7,114 nt of DNA from Planctomycetota bacterium (GTDB lineage: Bacteria > Planctomycetota > Planctomycetia > Pirellulales > Pirellulaceae): assembly GCA_026692885.1 (NCBI GenBank), contig JAPLNJ010000930.1:1-7114 (forward strand), written 5' to 3'. Shown piece after piece: positions 6,434 through 7,114 of this stretch (positions are counted from its first letter, which is position 1; every line of letters begins with the position of its first letter). The notes beneath the pieces are model-generated. The model did not search any database and was not told the DNA's origin. It worked only from the letters and a program-made list of their open reading frames with translations. The position numbers were made by a program, and so were the translations under genes.

Positions 6434-6518
6434 CTGTCTGTTCTCCACCTATTCTCAGGAAAGAGTTTACGGGAAATCGCGTCGTTCTGGTGAATAATCC
6501 GGGCTAGGGCTCGGCGTC

Positions 6519-7114
6519 TCACCAGTCGATTTCCACGATCGAGAAATCGTCCCCGAGTTGGTCGGATCCGTGCAGCTCCTGCACGTGACGGAGCAGTCGA
6601 TCCATGACGGGGCCGTCCGGCGGCGCCGTGCAGAGGAACTTCACGAACTCGTCAAAGGGCCACATCTCGCCGTTCTTCTGCTCGATCTCAAAGACCCCGT
6701 CGCTGAACAGGAACAACTTCGCCGCGGGTCCGAGTTCCACGGTCTGCGTGTCAAACGGCAGATCGGGCAACATCCCGATCAGCGGTCCCTGAGATTCCAG
6801 ACGGGTCACGGTCGACTCCTGCCGCTGAGCACCGTGGAACAGCAACGCCGGCGGATGACCGCCGCCGCTGTAGATCAGTTGCCGCGTGCTCTTGCGGAAG
6901 ACGCCGTACCAGATCGTGAAGTACTTGTTGTCGTGCAGTTCCATGGCGAAGGCGGTATTCAGCCCTTGCAGCACTTGGCCGGGATCCCGAAAGTCCGTAT
7001 GCGGCAGGGCCTGCGACCGCAAGACGTTCAGGGCCGACACGGACATCAACGAAGACCCCACCCCGTGACCGCTCACATCCAACAGGTAGACGGCGAAATG
7101 GTCGTCGTCCAGCC
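6519..7114 (-). CDS. PP2C/SpoIIE-type serine phosphatase (RsbU class), C-terminal part, cut by the window edge
   Basis: The gene reads leftward and is cut at its 5' side by the window edge; about 198 residues of the catalytic domain and the true C-terminus are present. Such Mn/Mg-dependent phosphatases remove phosphate from serine or threonine on anti-sigma-antagonist (STAS) proteins and so control sigma-factor release or related partner switches. Motifs in order are LDDDHFAVYLLDVSGHGVGS (metal-binding Asp at about 7079-7077), YSGGGHPPALL (around 6840-6872), GPLIGMLPD, LFLFSDGVFE (second metal Asp, around 6700) and QLGDDFSIVEI (last metal Asp pair, around 6550). The frame is open to the edge, so the TTG at 7080-7082 is an internal leucine, not a start. 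The missing N-terminus usually carries a receiver, GAF, PAS or HAMP sensor. It converges on the ABC operon with 175 bases between stop codons, mostly taken by the TA-bounded element. The target is unknown. Confidence 0.9.
   Translation of the reverse strand, partial: LDDDHFAVYLLDVSGHGVGSSLMSVSALNVLRSQALPHTDFRDPGQVLQGLNTAFAMELHDNKYFTIWYGVFRKSTRQLIYSGGGHPPALLFHGAQRQESTVTRLESQGPLIGMLPDLPFDTQTVELGPAAKLFLFSDGVFEIEQKNGEMWPFDEFVKFLCTAPPDGPVMDRLLRHVQELHGSDQLGDDFSIVEIDW

Larger units (their letters stand above)
6341..6506. mobile_element. Small non-autonomous inverted-repeat element (MITE-like), TA-flanked
   Basis: TAGCCCGGATTATTC (6341-6355) is matched perfectly in reverse complement by GAATAATCCGGGCTA (6492-6506). 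Both ends finish in TA, so the element can be described as a 162-bp body with 13-bp inverted repeats (6343-6355, 6492-6504) flanked by a TA duplication, as made by IS630/Tc1-mariner transposases. It contains no gene, only a central palindrome. The insertion point is the stop codon of the upstream permease. Joining the flanks through a single TA would also leave TAG, so the host protein is unchanged with or without the element. What is seen is the inverted repeat; mobility and transposase family are inferred. Confidence 0.5.

Noticed and set aside
5689..6507. Plus-strand frame of about 272 residues overlapping the second permease
   Set aside because: Out-of-frame shadow of a permease with intact FtsX motifs; glycine- and arginine-rich and without domains.
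7080..7082. TTG as the start of the phosphatase
   Set aside because: The frame continues to the window edge with the conserved LDDDHFAVYLL stretch before DVSGHG, so the gene is partial.

Overview
The window looks like chromosomal DNA of a GC-rich bacterium, most likely a member of the Planctomycetota. This is inferred from three things: the short palindromic intergenic repeats (a GACGC/GCGTC hairpin at the left edge, a 'GGGAGGGCGAGGC' unit after the first gene, and a 'CCCGGATTATTC' inverted-repeat element), the style of the FtsX-type transporter, and the codon use. No rRNA, tRNA or CRISPR array is visible.

Region 1 (1-2483) carries one continuous plus-strand reading frame that starts as a membrane CHASE sensor and ends as the gas-vesicle AAA+ ATPase GvpN. 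I read it as two genes, not a designed fusion. The CHASE part is the front end of a sensor histidine kinase that has lost its middle. The last part of that kinase (the 'SVPGKGT' end of the ATPase domain) is still present at about 1151-1321, but in a different frame. Inside this kinase tail lies a strong Shine-Dalgarno (AAGGAGG) six bases before an ATG at 1284, which opens a complete 399-residue GvpN. GvpN carries an unusual N-terminal CxxC/CxxC zinc-ribbon-like module. No other gas-vesicle gene is in view.

Region 2 (2484-2887) is a 404-base non-coding stretch with a short tandem repeat and a small hairpin.

Region 3 (2888-6343) is a compact three-gene ABC transporter operon of the MacB/LolCDE/FtsX (type VII) kind. 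It encodes an ATPase, a first permease overlapping it by ATGA, and a second permease seven bases further on. The two permeases probably pair around the ATPase. No periplasmic adaptor gene is visible.

Region 4 (6341-6506) is a small non-coding element bounded by perfect inverted repeats. It begins and ends in TA and sits exactly in the stop codon of the second permease. Its centre is a long imperfect palindrome. It separates the transporter operon from a convergent minus-strand gene (6519 to the window edge) for a PP2C/SpoIIE-type serine phosphatase of the RsbU class, whose N-terminal part is cut off.

The transporter genes clearly work together. The link between the transporter, gvpN and the phosphatase is only positional. 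The most notable point is the decayed kinase whose internal deletion put its CHASE sensor in frame with gvpN.
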